The notes: generated from the letters alone by a model not told the origin. DNA of 64,000 bases from Brienomyrus brachyistius (GCF_023856365.1 NC_064549.1:10805608-10869607); one strand, 5' to 3'. Shown: positions 12,401-23,561, counted from the first letter of the stretch. Translations and numbers: made by a program.

Positions 12401-12693
12401 GAGTCCCACTGTACCTTGGAGGACTGTCAGAGTCGACAGAGTCATGGCCACTGATGCAAAACCTGGACACTGCAGGGAGCCTTGATCTGTCCCAATGTGC
12501 CCCAGAGCCAAAGGAATGGGCCGTTAGCTCCTTAGAAGACGAGGAGATGGAAGGAAGCTGGGGAGAGGAAGCTCCCACACCACAGACCCCAAAGCTTAGT
12601 GTCATCCAGAACACAGAAGACCAGCAGCACCAAGACCACACACCACCGGTACAGAACGAGCCCCAACCAAAGCTACCACAGCCCTGCTCATGA
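305..12693 (+). CDS. tnfrsf19: TNFRSF19 (TROY), TNF receptor superfamily member 19, 5'-partial
   Basis: Type I membrane receptor of the TNF receptor superfamily. Family knowledge: TROY signals through TRAFs and JNK, acts in neural and ectodermal tissue, is a Wnt target and lacks a death domain. Exons: 305-415, 5984-6162, 6536-6621, 10766-10930, 11196-11321, 11652-11754 and 12378-12693. They total 1086 bp, an exact number of codons (361 aa plus stop). The ectodomain carries the cysteine-rich repeats, including CGFGYGEDAHC, FKEDRG, CGDCMPGFYRKTKL and CGDPPPPYEPHC, nearly identical to human TROY. One hydrophobic span (AVICSALATVLLALLILCV) follows, then a basic stop-transfer stretch. The cytoplasmic part keeps ELSCFDR, CCQC and the WPLMQN block. 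The signal-peptide exon is outside the window. The junction of the last two exons is the weakest point; see the entries at 11652 and 12378. Confidence 0.96.
4340..4490 (+). repeat. Degraded teleost interspersed repeat fragment
   Basis: The order of words 'ctccagtttcctccc', then 'taatgcatgtgcgtgtgtg', then 'actagcatcctgtccag' is that of a very common fish SINE/LINE-derived repeat, whose usual text runs '..gtgtgccctgcgatggactggcatcctgtccag..'. Related fragments occur at 19045-19115, 25862-25920, 34060-34220 and 42060-42160. The family assignment is from memory of the motif order, not from alignment. Confidence 0.5.
4866..4910 (+). repeat. Poly-C tract
   Basis: Nearly pure cytosine run broken only by a few A and G bases. 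One of many dG/dC homopolymers in this window (others near 16250-16280, 20870-20884, 25553-25570, 26647-26662 and 34786-34803). It can form G-quadruplex on the minus strand and is also prone to sequencing length error. Confidence 0.8.
5984..6162 (+). CDS. tnfrsf19: tnfrsf19 exon: cysteine-rich repeats
   Basis: 179 bp, starting in phase 0 and ending two bases into a glycine codon. Acceptor ..ccctgcag, donor GG|gtaagc. It encodes ECGFGYGEDAHCVPC, RFKEDRG, KCKPCLDCALVNRFQKGNC and CGDCMPG. This covers the rest of CRD1 and CRD2 of TROY, with every cysteine I expect from the human protein. Confidence 0.97.
6536..6621 (+). CDS. tnfrsf19: tnfrsf19 exon: CRD end, PPPPYEPHC
   Basis: 86 bp between a T-rich acceptor (..tttttacag) and donor T|gtaagt. 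It encodes FYRKTKLSGFQDMECIPC followed by GDPPPPYEPH, and splits the last cysteine codon. Nearly identical to human TROY. Confidence 0.97.
6622..10765 (+). other. tnfrsf19: tnfrsf19 intron, 4.1 kb
   Basis: No coding exon recognised. It holds AT-rich low-complexity DNA (about 7260-7400, 7860-8180), a poly-A run at about 7527-7543, and a segment at about 9480-9730 with three (A/T)(A/T)CAAAG words. See the findings for that cluster. Confidence 0.75.
10766..10930 (+). CDS. tnfrsf19: tnfrsf19 exon: juxtamembrane, transmembrane span
   Basis: 165 bp. Acceptor ..ttatctcag completes the split cysteine codon; donor AGCG|gtaacc. It encodes VNLVPIPSTVTSPRDMALAA, then the hydrophobic helix through ALLILCVIYCKRQ, then LLEKKPS. 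The helix and the KRQ stop-transfer are almost unchanged from human TROY. The donor is followed at once by a poly-C run. Confidence 0.97.
11196..11321 (+). CDS. tnfrsf19: tnfrsf19 exon: cytoplasmic cysteine cluster
   Basis: 126 bp. Acceptor ..ctttgcag, donor G|gttggt. It encodes ..YNEAELSCFDRRRAYEAPH then KPCCQCHQSPGQTCG, aligned with human ..NGSELSCFDRPQLHEYAH and RACCQCRRDSVQTCG. It starts and ends in the same phase, so skipping it would keep the frame. Confidence 0.95.
11652..11800 (+). CDS. tnfrsf19: tnfrsf19 exon: cytoplasmic tail, two possible 3' ends
   Basis: Acceptor ..tctcttatag. It encodes GPVHLIPSLCCDEVCS (human GPVRLLPSMCCEEACS). If not spliced it runs to a TAG at 11798-11800, giving a short tail ending ..QKGTSNQT. 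If spliced, the only donor I see with the right phase is AAGT|gtacga at 11755, which joins in frame to 12378. That donor is weak, so both ends are plausible. Human TNFRSF19 is also known with alternative C-termini. Confidence 0.8.
11976..12275 (+). mobile_element. tRNA-derived SINE with LINE-type 3' tail
   Basis: The 5' part has a Pol III A-box-like 'ggcgcagtgggttag' and a B-box-like 'gcaggttcaa'. The 3' part reads 'cactttggacaaaagggtct..taaat', the conserved tail shared by many fish SINEs and their partner LINEs (usual form 'gtcactttggataaaagcgtctgctaaat'). It lies wholly in the last tnfrsf19 intron, in sense orientation. Confidence 0.8.
12378..12693 (+). CDS. tnfrsf19: tnfrsf19 terminal exon, long C-terminus
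   Basis: Acceptor ..attctttcag, TGA at 12691-12693. The open frame is HLNHLDGRVPLYLGGLSEST, then ESWPLMQN, matching human FFGSLTQSICGEFSDAWPLMQN, then an acidic, Pro/Gln-rich end with TPPVQNE (human AVPVQSHSE). It needs one base from the upstream exon's split codon, which the 11754 donor supplies. A donor-like CAAG|gtaacc at 12699 lies after the stop and cannot extend this frame. Confidence 0.85.
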
Positions 12694-12767
12694 CAAGGTA
12701 ACCTCACAGAGAAAGCCAGAGGATCTGAGAGCTTTGTAGCTGTATGTTCACTAACAAAGGTGGATAG

Positions 12768-12910
12768 TTCAGGTCCAGAGTTTAAAAATCCAGAGACAAA
12801 TTTTGTTTCAACCTACCAGATGAGTACTCTGTGACTCTTTATGCTCAACAGGTTGGTTGAATCTAAATTTTGTTCTGGATTTTTACACTCTGGACCTGAA
12901 CTATCCACCT
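12768..12910. mobile_element. Palindromic MITE-like foldback element, copy A
   Basis: The ends are perfect inverted repeats of 24 bp beginning aggtggatagttcaggtcc. The arms stay partly complementary almost to the centre, where 'tgtgactctttatgctcaac' forms the loop. Two more copies occur at 25238-25396 and 43147-43294. No coding capacity, as expected of a non-autonomous DNA element. It begins 75 bp after the tnfrsf19 stop and would be transcribed in the 3'UTR. Confidence 0.85.
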
Positions 12911-14656
12911 CTGTTCAAGACAGGCAATCCTAAAATGCCCATGGCTGGATTGGTTTCTTCTGTACTTTCCAGGCATATTTAAAATTAAAAACAAAGTGAT
13001 TTGACATTGTTAGTTTGGCATTAAAGAAATTACATGTAAAAGCAAGTCTGGCTTCAAACATCAGTCTACACAGAAGACAACTGCAGTAAGACGGAGCTGG
13101 TGGCCTTAATTTTTCAATTATTGCCCCAAGTGAAACATACATAGTCTCTAGATCTATCACTGAACAATAATATATCAGACTACACTTGGTGTGGGTGTCC
13201 TTTGAGAAACCACAGGCGCGTCGGCCTGTGTTGAGCACCACAGTCGGGGAGTTAAGAGAGTCAGGGGCGGGTTGTCATTTTCCCATTCTTGCCCTGCCCA
13301 GTAGGAGTCCCTGAGAATGGCCGCCACAAGCTGTGGCAGGAGACGGACTGATAATGGGAGTATCCACAGGGGACGAAAGCCAAACACAATGTGGCCGAGC
13401 GGCAGTGCACAGGCATCTGGGCCGACTAGCCAAGGGGCGGCCTGTGCCCATTGCTCCTTACTTTGATGGCTGGTCTGCTTGCTTTCTCTCTCTTTTCTTC
13501 CTCCCTTACTCTCCCTCCCTTCGTGGTTCACAGAGCACGTTAAAGTGCATTTGAAACCCATGATATTCTTTACCGAGTCAAAGGAAGCGGCACTGACTCA
13601 GCCACTGCGATGTCCTTGGGAATATGAATTAGTCACGAAAGACCGAGACTGTAACAGCCGACTTGTCCAACATGCAAATGAACTCAAATAAGGCCTTAGG
13701 CCAAGGTAGAGACTAATGGTTCTGTGTTATTTCTCTTTTTCCCAGCATGACATGGATTTATTTTGCTCGTATTCCACTCCTGAACCACCCCGGACATGAA
13801 AGCGGCACCAGAGATCCCGTTTCAGATAATGCCGGATCACGAGCCTTTTCCAAAAAAAGTACGGCACTCCGACCCCCACGTTTTTCCCGGCTTGCATCAG
13901 AAGGCACTCTGTAAATGGTAATGCAAACGGCAGCACTTCAAGGTGCGGAAAAAAATAAACAACTAAAAAAGAATGAGCAAAGGACAGAGGAAAAGAGACG
14001 TGACAGTGATTGGAAGATGGTCTACTGGCGAGACCATCTCTAACACCGCGATGAAGACCAGCGACTGTTTATTTTATTGGCAGGGCAAACCTTGTAAAGT
14101 CAACAGTAGAAGGCAAACACTTTATATTCCATCGCTGGGGGAAGGAAGGTGTTCCTGCATGAAAATGCTAAACGCACCTACTGATAGAGTGGCTTGCCAA
14201 GAAAGGGAGGGCAGGCAGGAGAACCAGCTGCAATTTAACAAAAATAGCTGAAAATGAGCTCCACGCCGAAATTTCTTATAGCTTGACTTATCTTTTCATG
14301 GATGTATTTCAACGTGCCTTTTTTATGCAGCAGATGTATTAAAAACTGAAATATATAAATAGCTCTTGAAGAGAGGAGAGAAGCTTGACTGACCTTTCAT
14401 TTCAATATCATGCACATTGAAGAGCGAAGTATAGACTGTAATGAACAAGCAAAGACGGTGAATGTTCGGAATTGACAACGGTATCCAGATTTTTGTGTAG
14501 ATATTGTAAGATAGTAATATAGTTATTTTTGTAACGTAGACATAAACACCAAGCACAACAAATAATTCTGCCTTGCCCTTTAACATCCTAATTTGTAGTA
14601 GTTGGTATGCACAGCAAACCTTATGTTACATCACATCATTATTTCTGTTTTTTGTA

Positions 14657-14662
14657 AATAAA
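14657..14662 (+). promoter_or_regulatory. tnfrsf19: Candidate polyadenylation signal for tnfrsf19
   Basis: AATAAA in an AT-rich setting about 2 kb after the long-form stop. It is the best hexamer I saw before the convergent mipep gene. Chance hexamers are common, so this is tentative. Confidence 0.35.
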
Positions 14663-15409
14663 CTTTGTAAACAATATGCCAGGTCTCGTCACGGCTGATG
14701 ATTTAACGAGAATTAAATCCTAATCCTCGCTAAACCACAGATTCCTTAATGCTAACCCGTCAAGGGTAAATGGGGGGTCATGAAAATCCAGCCAAAAATT
14801 TCGACACGCGAGGCTGCCTTAGCAAACAGCTTTCAGAGTTTCTCGTTGGGCATCAGGTTTGGAAAGGAAGACATGGCTGGGGACGTTTGTAACAGAGTGA
14901 TCATTTTTATGATGTATAATTCAGAAGTTGGCTGAATTCACAGAGAATATTATTCCTTGATGCCCTTCTGTACAGCATCTCAAAATAATGTTGCAGTTGG
15001 CCATAGGTCTCAAACTTTCCCAAATCCTATGCAACACTTTTCATACTCACTAATATTAGGCTATGGTTACAGTACATGAAAGTACTTCTATCAAGCATAA
15101 ATCAAAGCAAGAAGTGAAACAGAAAAAAATCTTCATAGACACCAAACCCCAAATTACACAATGGAAGAAATGCGTACACATTCTTTTGGATTCTTTGGGG
15201 ACAAAGCAAGTTGGGCAGATGTTAGGAAGAACGAATCTAACCATTTCACCCCCACTGCTCTCTCGCGTCGTCGTTAATGGTTCAGTAGTGCGATTTAGGG
15301 TCCAGCGAGACTGGGAGTGAAGTTCTGGCTAATGGGATGTAGATTTACAGGATAAAAATCAGTGCCATCTCAGGGATAAATTAGGACGTCCCGAGAGACC
15401 ATGGGTCCT

Positions 15410-15510
15410 TCAGCTTTCAGAGTCCATTACAAAGGTCTCAAAGTCTGGGTTCAGTTCCGTTACCAGAGCGTCCACAAAGTCCTCAATGGTGGGACGTTTC
15501 TGCAGCATGC
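15410..15510 (-). CDS. mipep: mipep exon 19 (C-terminus)
   Basis: 101 bp ending in TGA. It encodes [17 protein letters not shown], then [12 protein letters not shown], matching the human end (DFETFLMDSE) with one extra serine. Acceptor ..tttctccag on the minus strand. Confidence 0.97.
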
Positions 15511-18500
15511 CTGGAGAAACAGAAGACAAGACAGTTACAGGCTCATCAGAAACTTAGTACTAAATTAATAATCTCCTCAATGTTCCTCTTACTTACATAA
15601 AGAAGGTTTGGTAACACTTTATTTGAAGCTGTCATCTATAATGCACTATAGATACCTTCATAATGCATTATAATGGTCAGTACAAGAATTAATAAAGAAT
15701 TACAGCATCTTCTATTGACAGTCATAAGGTTTCCGTGATGATTATAATACTTCATATAAAGCTCCAATTAAGCTTATATATAATGCACTATAGGTACCAT
15801 GATAATGCATTACAATGGTAGATATGATAATTAAGGAAGCTTTGAAATGCATTATGAACATATCCATAGTGCATAAGAGATGAGACCTTCAAGAAGCATT
15901 CACACTGCAGAATAAACATGACTATGATATGCCTTTTTAATATTTATACATAATTTATATTTTATAATGCTTTATGATGTGTTATGAATGCGTTCATAGA
16001 TTTCTATAGACATGGCAAACATAGACAGTGTTACTGAAGGTTTTAATATAAAGAAAATATATGAGGAGGAAATATATAACATATATAACATTATTAAGAA
16101 ATAAAGCATAGCTACCAGTTACAGTCAAATCTAATATAACCCATATGAATCTGTGGAAAGTCCACCTCAGCAATAGCAGAATTAATTGGGTGCACTGGTT
16201 ATGACATTTCCTGTCTGGGTATTTTATGAGCTGCCTGATGAAAACCTCAGCTGGGGGGTGGGGGTGGGGGGGGGGGGGTGGTTCACACCTGTGCGGTTAA
16301 GGCATCAGCAGCTGTTCCCGCCTGTGAGTCACGCAATCGCAGCAGCCCTGCTCTCCCCTTGTAAATGCTGCGTGGGACTCGGCCCTCATGCCCCTGTTGT
16401 GGGGCGCCGTGTTCTGTGGTCTGTCACTGGCCGCCGCCTGGTTAAGCTCGGAAGTCTGGTCCCTCTGCACTCGCATGGCGTGTGGAGCAATATCGCAGCT
16501 CGTACCGCATAATGCACATCGACACGGAACGTACGTGTGCAAACTCAACCCTTACAGGCCCTGGTCCTTATAAAACAAATGTGGCAGAGGGTGCTAGTCT
16601 TCTGCTAGTGCACCCTTTACCCACGCCTTTTCTTGCAAGAATCGTAAGCAACAATGTTGCTTGACTCTGTGAGGCAGAATTGTAACGCTAATCTTAATTT
16701 ACTTCAAACAAAGTTTAAACAAATAATACTTGCATGTCTGAAGTGTATCACACTGTGAAAAGCTTGCTAAATTGGAACAATACAAGAGACTTTGTAACGA
16801 CGGATCTGGAAACTGGCTCAACAGGTGTAAGCGATCTTTCTTGTGGTCTGGCCTATATTTACCTGCTGTGGCAGCGTCGCAGTAATTCATTACACAGCCT
16901 GCAGTAACACCCTGGCCCGGGGAACCTGCAGGGTCAGGCTTTGAAGCTGCCTGCTGCACTGACACACAGACAGGCCATTATACCCAAACGGCATGGCGTC
17001 TGGCCTGCGATAGGACAGAATGCCACCAGTCTTTATTGTTCAAACACTGAAGAGAGACTGGAGGGGGGTGAGAGAGAGAAAAAAAGAAAAGGAAAAAAAT
17101 AAAAAAAAATCACAGCTTGAAACATCCAAGGGACCGAATCTGTCCATGCGGTTCATTTCACCGGGAAAGAGAAAAGCGGTTTTGCTGGCAAAATCCATGG
17201 AAAACATCAACCACTGTACTAGGATCCAGCCACTAGAATTTCACGCCAGACTTTGGCTACCCACTGAAAGCACTTTTGGTTCCGAGGTAATTATGACGCA
17301 CAGTCCTACTATAAACTGTGTTAGTTCTTGGTTCTATTCTTTTCAGTGGCAGAGATGGCATGACATCCAGCTAATGACTTTTATAACTGTTCCCTCTGAC
17401 TTTTCCTGCCTCTCACAAAAGGAGATGGAATATTGGTAATAAAATGAGATGCGGTTTAGCTTTGTCCCAGAAGGTGTCGGAAGATTTCACGATAACCTGA
17501 GAACCGTAGGAAGAGAAACCCTATTACGGTACTTTTGAAAGAGATAGCCCTCATTATGTGCCCAGTGTCATTCTGCAAAGCTTGCTGGAGGAAGACTGTG
17601 ATATCATTTGTGTCGGAAGACCAAACAAGAACTCCCAAGCTCGTAATTACACACTGCGGAGTTAATTGCATGGTATCGGGATCCGTGCCGTGCCATTCCA
17701 CCAGCCGCTTTCATCTCAGACGGCTTAGAGGTTTATGGATCTGCCTCAGAGACACAGACAAAGGACTCAGCGTCGGAGTCCGGCACCGAAATCCCCCGGA
17801 ACAAAAACCACGGAGGCGGTCTTGTTTACGCACGGAAGGCTTTCACACCTCCTCACTTGTTTCTTCCCCTCCTCTGAGCAACCAGACCTTCCTTAACTTG
17901 CTGCCGAGATCCTTCAGAAAAGCCTGGTGCCTGGGGTGGGGGTGGGTGCATGTCCACAAGGTCTGGCGACGTCTCCGCGATGAGTGGATATAATGGCCCC
18001 GAGGATGTTATTACTCTCCATTTCCCAGAGGCACCGACAAATGGTGGGCAAAGAAGGCCTCTTATCTCAGAAAGCAAAGTACTGCCAAGGCGACAGGAGA
18101 AAATCCCTTTAAAAATCCCTTTAACCTGACCTTATTCTTAATACAGCCGTGATTACTGGTGGATTTATTAGCAATGGCAAATTAAAAAAATAAGCCTGAC
18201 ATCCAAACGTATACCCACATCGGCAGTGCATGTGGAATTTGGCAGCCATTGAGTCTGAATAGTTTTCAATGATCTCGAGCCTTAGGCTATGTAGCACAAA
18301 TATGGGTTGGAACAACTTGTTCCCCATCTTGCTCTATAGTCCTGTGGTCCCATGTCTAACTACAACATAAAATGATTTACTTCATAGCACGTAAATAAAA
18401 CTGTTGAAAGCGCAATGTTTTCTTTATAGTACAGTTTCCTGTTCCTCCTCTGGAGAAGGCACTACAGCCGATGTCTTCACACGTCATAGGCGGTATTTCA

Positions 18501-19367
18501 GCTCGGGTGTCCCAGCATCCAACTCACTGATGCTCACTAGGATTAAGAGCCTCTGAGGCAAATGATCCCCCTACAACCTGCTCGAATGGTTTCTCCCATC
18601 CATTCAAAAGTCTCTGGCTTTCTAGGCTAGGAGTGAAGGAAAAGCAAACATGGGGGTCATTGTCAAGGTAGTGATTGGACGGTGTGGTATGCCCTGCTGT
18701 GTCAATAGTTTTTGTGAGCAGTAAGAATTCCGGATTTCTTTAAAACCCAGTGGAGCTGGATAACTATGAATCTGAGCAGCAAAGACCCTGGAAAATGTTA
18801 CGAAAAACAAAGCGATGGGTTTGGTTAATGACATAAAATAGTAAAATCCATGGGAATTCCATCCTATTTGTCGGCCAAATTTATTTGAAGAAGGTGGCGC
18901 ATGCAGGGAGGTTAAATTCAACCTAGGGTTAAGGCATCAATAATTTCACAGAATATTTATGTACTTTGATATTTAAAGAAACACTGCTGGCAAAACTCAA
19001 AGCTCATGTGGTCGGAAAAAATTCATCTGTCTTTTGACAGTGAATCCAGTGCGGGGGCCTGGAGCGCATGCCAGGTGGTAAAGGGCAGGGGAACACCCTG
19101 GATGAGGGCCAATCCACACACACACACAGACAGATGAAAACAAAAGCACACACACACACACAGTCGTGTAATCAAATCTTTTTGGGGCCCACTCATTCAT
19201 TTATAATGGGAAAAATGCTAATGTTAACTATGACAACCTTAACCCCTTCCCACCCCTAACCATAAATAACCAAACAAAATACAAGAGTTTTTGCATTTTT
19301 AGTTTTTTCATTGGGGTCCGGGATTTTTGGTCCCCACAAGGTAAGGTATACCTATACCACACACACA

Positions 19368-19442
<75 letters not shown>

Positions 19443-19609
19443 CTGTCCTCGTATCTCTGTGGGAATTGTCCATTCATTTCTATGGACAAAACCCTAATCC
19501 CAACAATGACCACCTTAACCCCCCCCTTGTGGGGACCAAAAGAATGGTGCCCACAATGTCAAAAAACAGATTTTTATCACACTGTGCAGACACTTGGTCC
19601 CCACAATGT

Positions 19610-19653
<44 letters not shown>

Positions 19654-20436
19654 CACGCACGCACACGCTTGCACATTAAAGGCAAAGCATACATGCAGAC
19701 TCATCTTACAGTACAGTATGTCTACATGTGTGACACCTGTGCAGTGCATGTAAAATCTGCACACACAGAGTGGGGGCTGGAATCGAACCCCAGGAGTGAG
19801 GTATCAGTGCTTCTTATTCAGCCACCTAGTAAGACTAAAAAAGACCTGAAATCGTTCATGAAAATAACTGAGTACGAGTATGATGTCCAGATTCTTGTCT
19901 TTAACCTTACCCTTACATAATGTCGTAACTAGTTTACTACAGATTTTTAGTTTTAGGAAGAGCGAAAGTTATTTGGCATCAAAAATTGGCACAGAAATCA
20001 ATGCCAAATCTGCTCTGCAACAGAAAAATCTTCGGCAGTCCCAAACGGAGGCGGAAAGCTGAACCACGTCATAAGAAATATTTATTTTTTGAAGGGGTGG
20101 TGGGAGACACAATTTAGCAGATAACCATCTGAAACCTCGACAGCTCAGAGTTAATTGTGACCCCGGGGAAGGCGATTCTTCTGCAGAACATCATCAAAGC
20201 TCATGATGACTAGTTTGCCTGCAGTTCAGCCTTGTTAAATAGACCAACCCCCCACCGCCCCCCCCATATGCCTGCCGCACCTCAGGCTTTACATGTCCGG
20301 GACTGCGAGAGATTTTCTCGCTTTGAGTCTACCCACCCTGTGTCCCTCCTAACCACACCTTACACTGCCTTGGAGGAGCATACGTCAGGACCTGTTCAGG
20401 AAACCCTGGGTAGCAGCTGTGCAGCACAGAAAAAAT

Positions 20437-20485
<49 letters not shown>

Positions 20486-23467
20486 TAATATTTTAATGTT
20501 TTGTTTCTGTAATGTAAACATGTGGTGATTCCTTCACTGTTCCTGAAAAACTCATCTCAAAGACCCACACCGACTGAGGAAGTAAGCCTCTGCGACTCAT
20601 TCAAAATATCAGGTTGAATGAAAGCGAACCGCGCATACTGAGTTACATCCCCGTCCAACAGAGCCTTTTGGTTGATCCAGAACTTTTCATTTTGCCTGCA
20701 TTTACAACCATCTAAAACATGCTGAAGTGCCAGCAATTACCTCCATTCTACCTGCAGGCAAAAAAACTATTTTGTTATTGCCTCTGTAATTATGTCTTTG
20801 AAGCTTTGGAAGACTATTCACTTTTTTCTCCTCAGTTACCATTAAAAACACAGCACAAAGCAGTGGTTTTGGGGGGGGGGGGGGAGGCTTGTATGTGTCT
20901 CTGAGGAACAGATCTCCAGGTACCCAGGCAGGCTCGCCCACCCACTGACCGATGCAGATTTCTGAGGAAGACGCTGCCCTTATAACATCGTGTGCCTGAA
21001 GACTAAGGAGGCTCTGAGATGAGGACTGGGAGGCCTTTCCAAAAATCGAGCAACACGGATTATGCAAAACTGTAGCGAAAAATTGTACCAATGCTGGTTA
21101 GTAAAAGCGAGCTAAGACATTAAAACTCACATAGGGACTTTTACGGTCCCGCCTGCGCCCAGCTTGACTGCGACAGAGATCTGGCTTGGGATTTAATCTG
21201 GGTACCTGGTACCCCATTGTCAGAGTCTGTTTCCTGAGTGAGGGGCTGTGGGAAAGGCCAGGGGCCATGAAAGCCCCCTCTATGTGGTCCAGCTCAGCTA
21301 ACAGAGAGCCTCACTCTATCACCTATCGCTTACTGATGCCAGTACACCCAGAATGCACTTCAGTGCCACCTGACCTCTGAATCGGGCAGGCGTCGGCACG
21401 GAGCCACATGGGTTATGTGGCACTCCCCCCCCCACCCCCATGCCCACCCACCCATTCAGTTTCACATCACTCCCAAACCTTAAACAGAGAAGCCAAGGGA
21501 ATGATAAAGATCCTTGCACGTCATCAGATTCACTTTCTGCCCCCCCCTCACCCATCCCGTGCCCACAAAATACCGGTTTTGTTCTCTTGTCATCAGTGCT
21601 TGACAGACTGGAACTTTCCAACCTGCCCACACTGACAGCTGACATTAAATATCTCGATTTGCGCCTTCTCTCGTCGCCGTCAGAAACATCTGCGCTGACG
21701 TCGAGCGTCACGAAACGTGAAATCGAGATACCACCGTTGATAGCAGCGACGAAGAACTGAGCGGCTCCGGGATTAAAATATTACATCGCACTTTTGCCAT
21801 GACTACCGGACTCCTCCCGCGTGTGACCTGAGGGGGAAGAAGCCTAATGGATTATGGGTTAAAAGATTTATCCAGAAGGATGGTGGGATCCTCGGGGAGT
21901 CTTAATTGAAGAGGCGTACAGCGTGGTCCGTTGACCCGGCGACGAAGAATTCGGCACTGGCGGACACGCCCCTGTTTGAACCTCGCTTAATGTTCCTGTC
22001 CTCATGTTTCTGCACGCATCTCTGGCAACAGGGAAACGGCAGCGTTGGACAAATCTTATAAAGCAACATGCAAATATGGGAGGTAATGAAATCAGGGGGC
22101 TGACGTGCAGGGAAAAAAAGGCGAGGAGGACTGTCTGCTGCGACTGCACATCTGCGCAGACTCTGCGCAGACGGCACGGGGGTCTGACGGCGATCGGCGG
22201 GCGGAATTCCGTGCTGGCCGACACAGAGAGGTGCGAATAATTACATCATCCGTGACCGAATCACCGAAAACGACTTCGCCGCAAGGCCAAAGGACATTCT
22301 GTGCTACGGGTCCAATAGGTTTCATGAATTGCGTATAACTTTTAAATAAATAAAAAACAAAGTTCTGGAATTCAAACCTGACCGCCTGATGCTGAACGAC
22401 GCTGCAGAAAAAACTGATTAATATAAATGTACCTCAGATAATGAACTAAGCTGTACACGTGGCCTTTCTGCTCGGCATTCCTCGTGTGGGGGGGGCTGGG
22501 CTGCAAGCGAGGGCCTTGCTCAGGCTTGCGAGCCTTGGACCAAACGACGGTGAGTGTGGCTTCTCACATGTGAGTCGAGTCTAGTTCCATCAGAGCAAAC
22601 CGTTTGGGGTCCTGAATCACCCCTCCCAATAACCGAAAACCAGGCCACCTGTGGGCCGTGGGAAGAGCCCCCCCCCCATGCCAACGAGGGGTATGAAATG
22701 TTTACCTTGCACCATGAGAATGGGCTCCTTTCCGCCACCGTGTGCCAGCATCTCTCTGCGGTAGCGTTCTCCCATTTCCCTGGGGAGGGGGGATGACAGA
22801 AAGAGAGAAGGAGAAAGGGAGGAGGACAGATGAGATTACAGGCACCTGAAGTCTCCAGCAGATCTGCTTGCCCCCAGGCCTGCGCCGAGCTCTGAGTCTC
22901 TCCTGTCGTGCCCCCTTGCCAGAAAATGGAGAGCCAACAGAGCTGGGTATCAAACCTGAGCTGGGGGTGTGTATGGGGGGGGTTGGTGCAGAGCAAAGCA
23001 GGCTGCTCTGAACCCCAAACGCCAGACCATTTTTAACCCAGTCACAGCTGCCATCTCTGCAATTAGCAGATGCATCACGAAAGAAGCATCGCAGACACTG
23101 ATGGAAACAAAATCAGCGGCGATACTGATAGAGATTAAATGTGTGTGTGTGAGAAACTATCCTCTCACATGGCGTTTGGCCGCAGCGGTGGGGGAGGGGG
23201 GGGATTCTCCAGCGCGAATTACCCGTTTTCATGCTACTTGAGACGACACATTAAGATTGGGCATTAAAGAGGCTGAGGCTACAATTAAGGGATTCTTACC
23301 TGTCTAGGGGGTTCCTGAGGAAGCACTGTCTCCAGATGATGGAGGCCACAGCCCGAGACAAGAGGTATGAGTAATATTTGGCCCCATAGCCGACAAGATG
23401 GCTGAATCTCAGCTGCCAGGCCTGTGAGCAAGAGAGAAAAACAAGATAAAGACACCCAGTGAACTCA

Positions 23468-23561
<94 letters not shown>

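Larger units (their letters stand above)
12694..14690 (+). other. tnfrsf19: Probable tnfrsf19 3'UTR and intergenic DNA
   Basis: No coding sequence recognised between the tnfrsf19 stop and the mipep stop at 15412. A 143-bp palindrome sits at 12768-12910. AATAAA at 14657-14662 (in ttgtaaataaactttg) is a reasonable candidate polyadenylation signal. The 3'UTR end is inferred, not seen. Confidence 0.4.
15511..22705 (-). other. mipep: mipep intron 18, 7.2 kb, repeat-rich
   Basis: No exon found. It contains an AT-rich transposon-like repeat (15611-16034), a long poly-G stretch (about 16247-16280), two CA arrays within GGGGACC-type repeat DNA (about 19170-19651), a TA array (20440-20480), another G run (20870-20884) and scattered degraded repeats. 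The short ORFs, including His/Thr-rich ones over the CA arrays, are not genes. Confidence 0.75.

Noticed and set aside
12691..12705. Donor-like CAAG|gtaacc after the tnfrsf19 stop
   Set aside because: It follows an in-frame TGA, so it cannot extend the protein; at most a 3'UTR splice.
16186..18077. Several 80-150 aa ORFs in mipep intron 18
   Set aside because: No domain, no conserved splice pattern and no family resemblance; expected by chance in 7 kb of GC-moderate DNA.
19228..19764. ORFs rich in Thr/His or Cys/Val over CA arrays
   Set aside because: They are translations of the CA/TG microsatellites; the same happens at 23296-23580 and 42487-42678.
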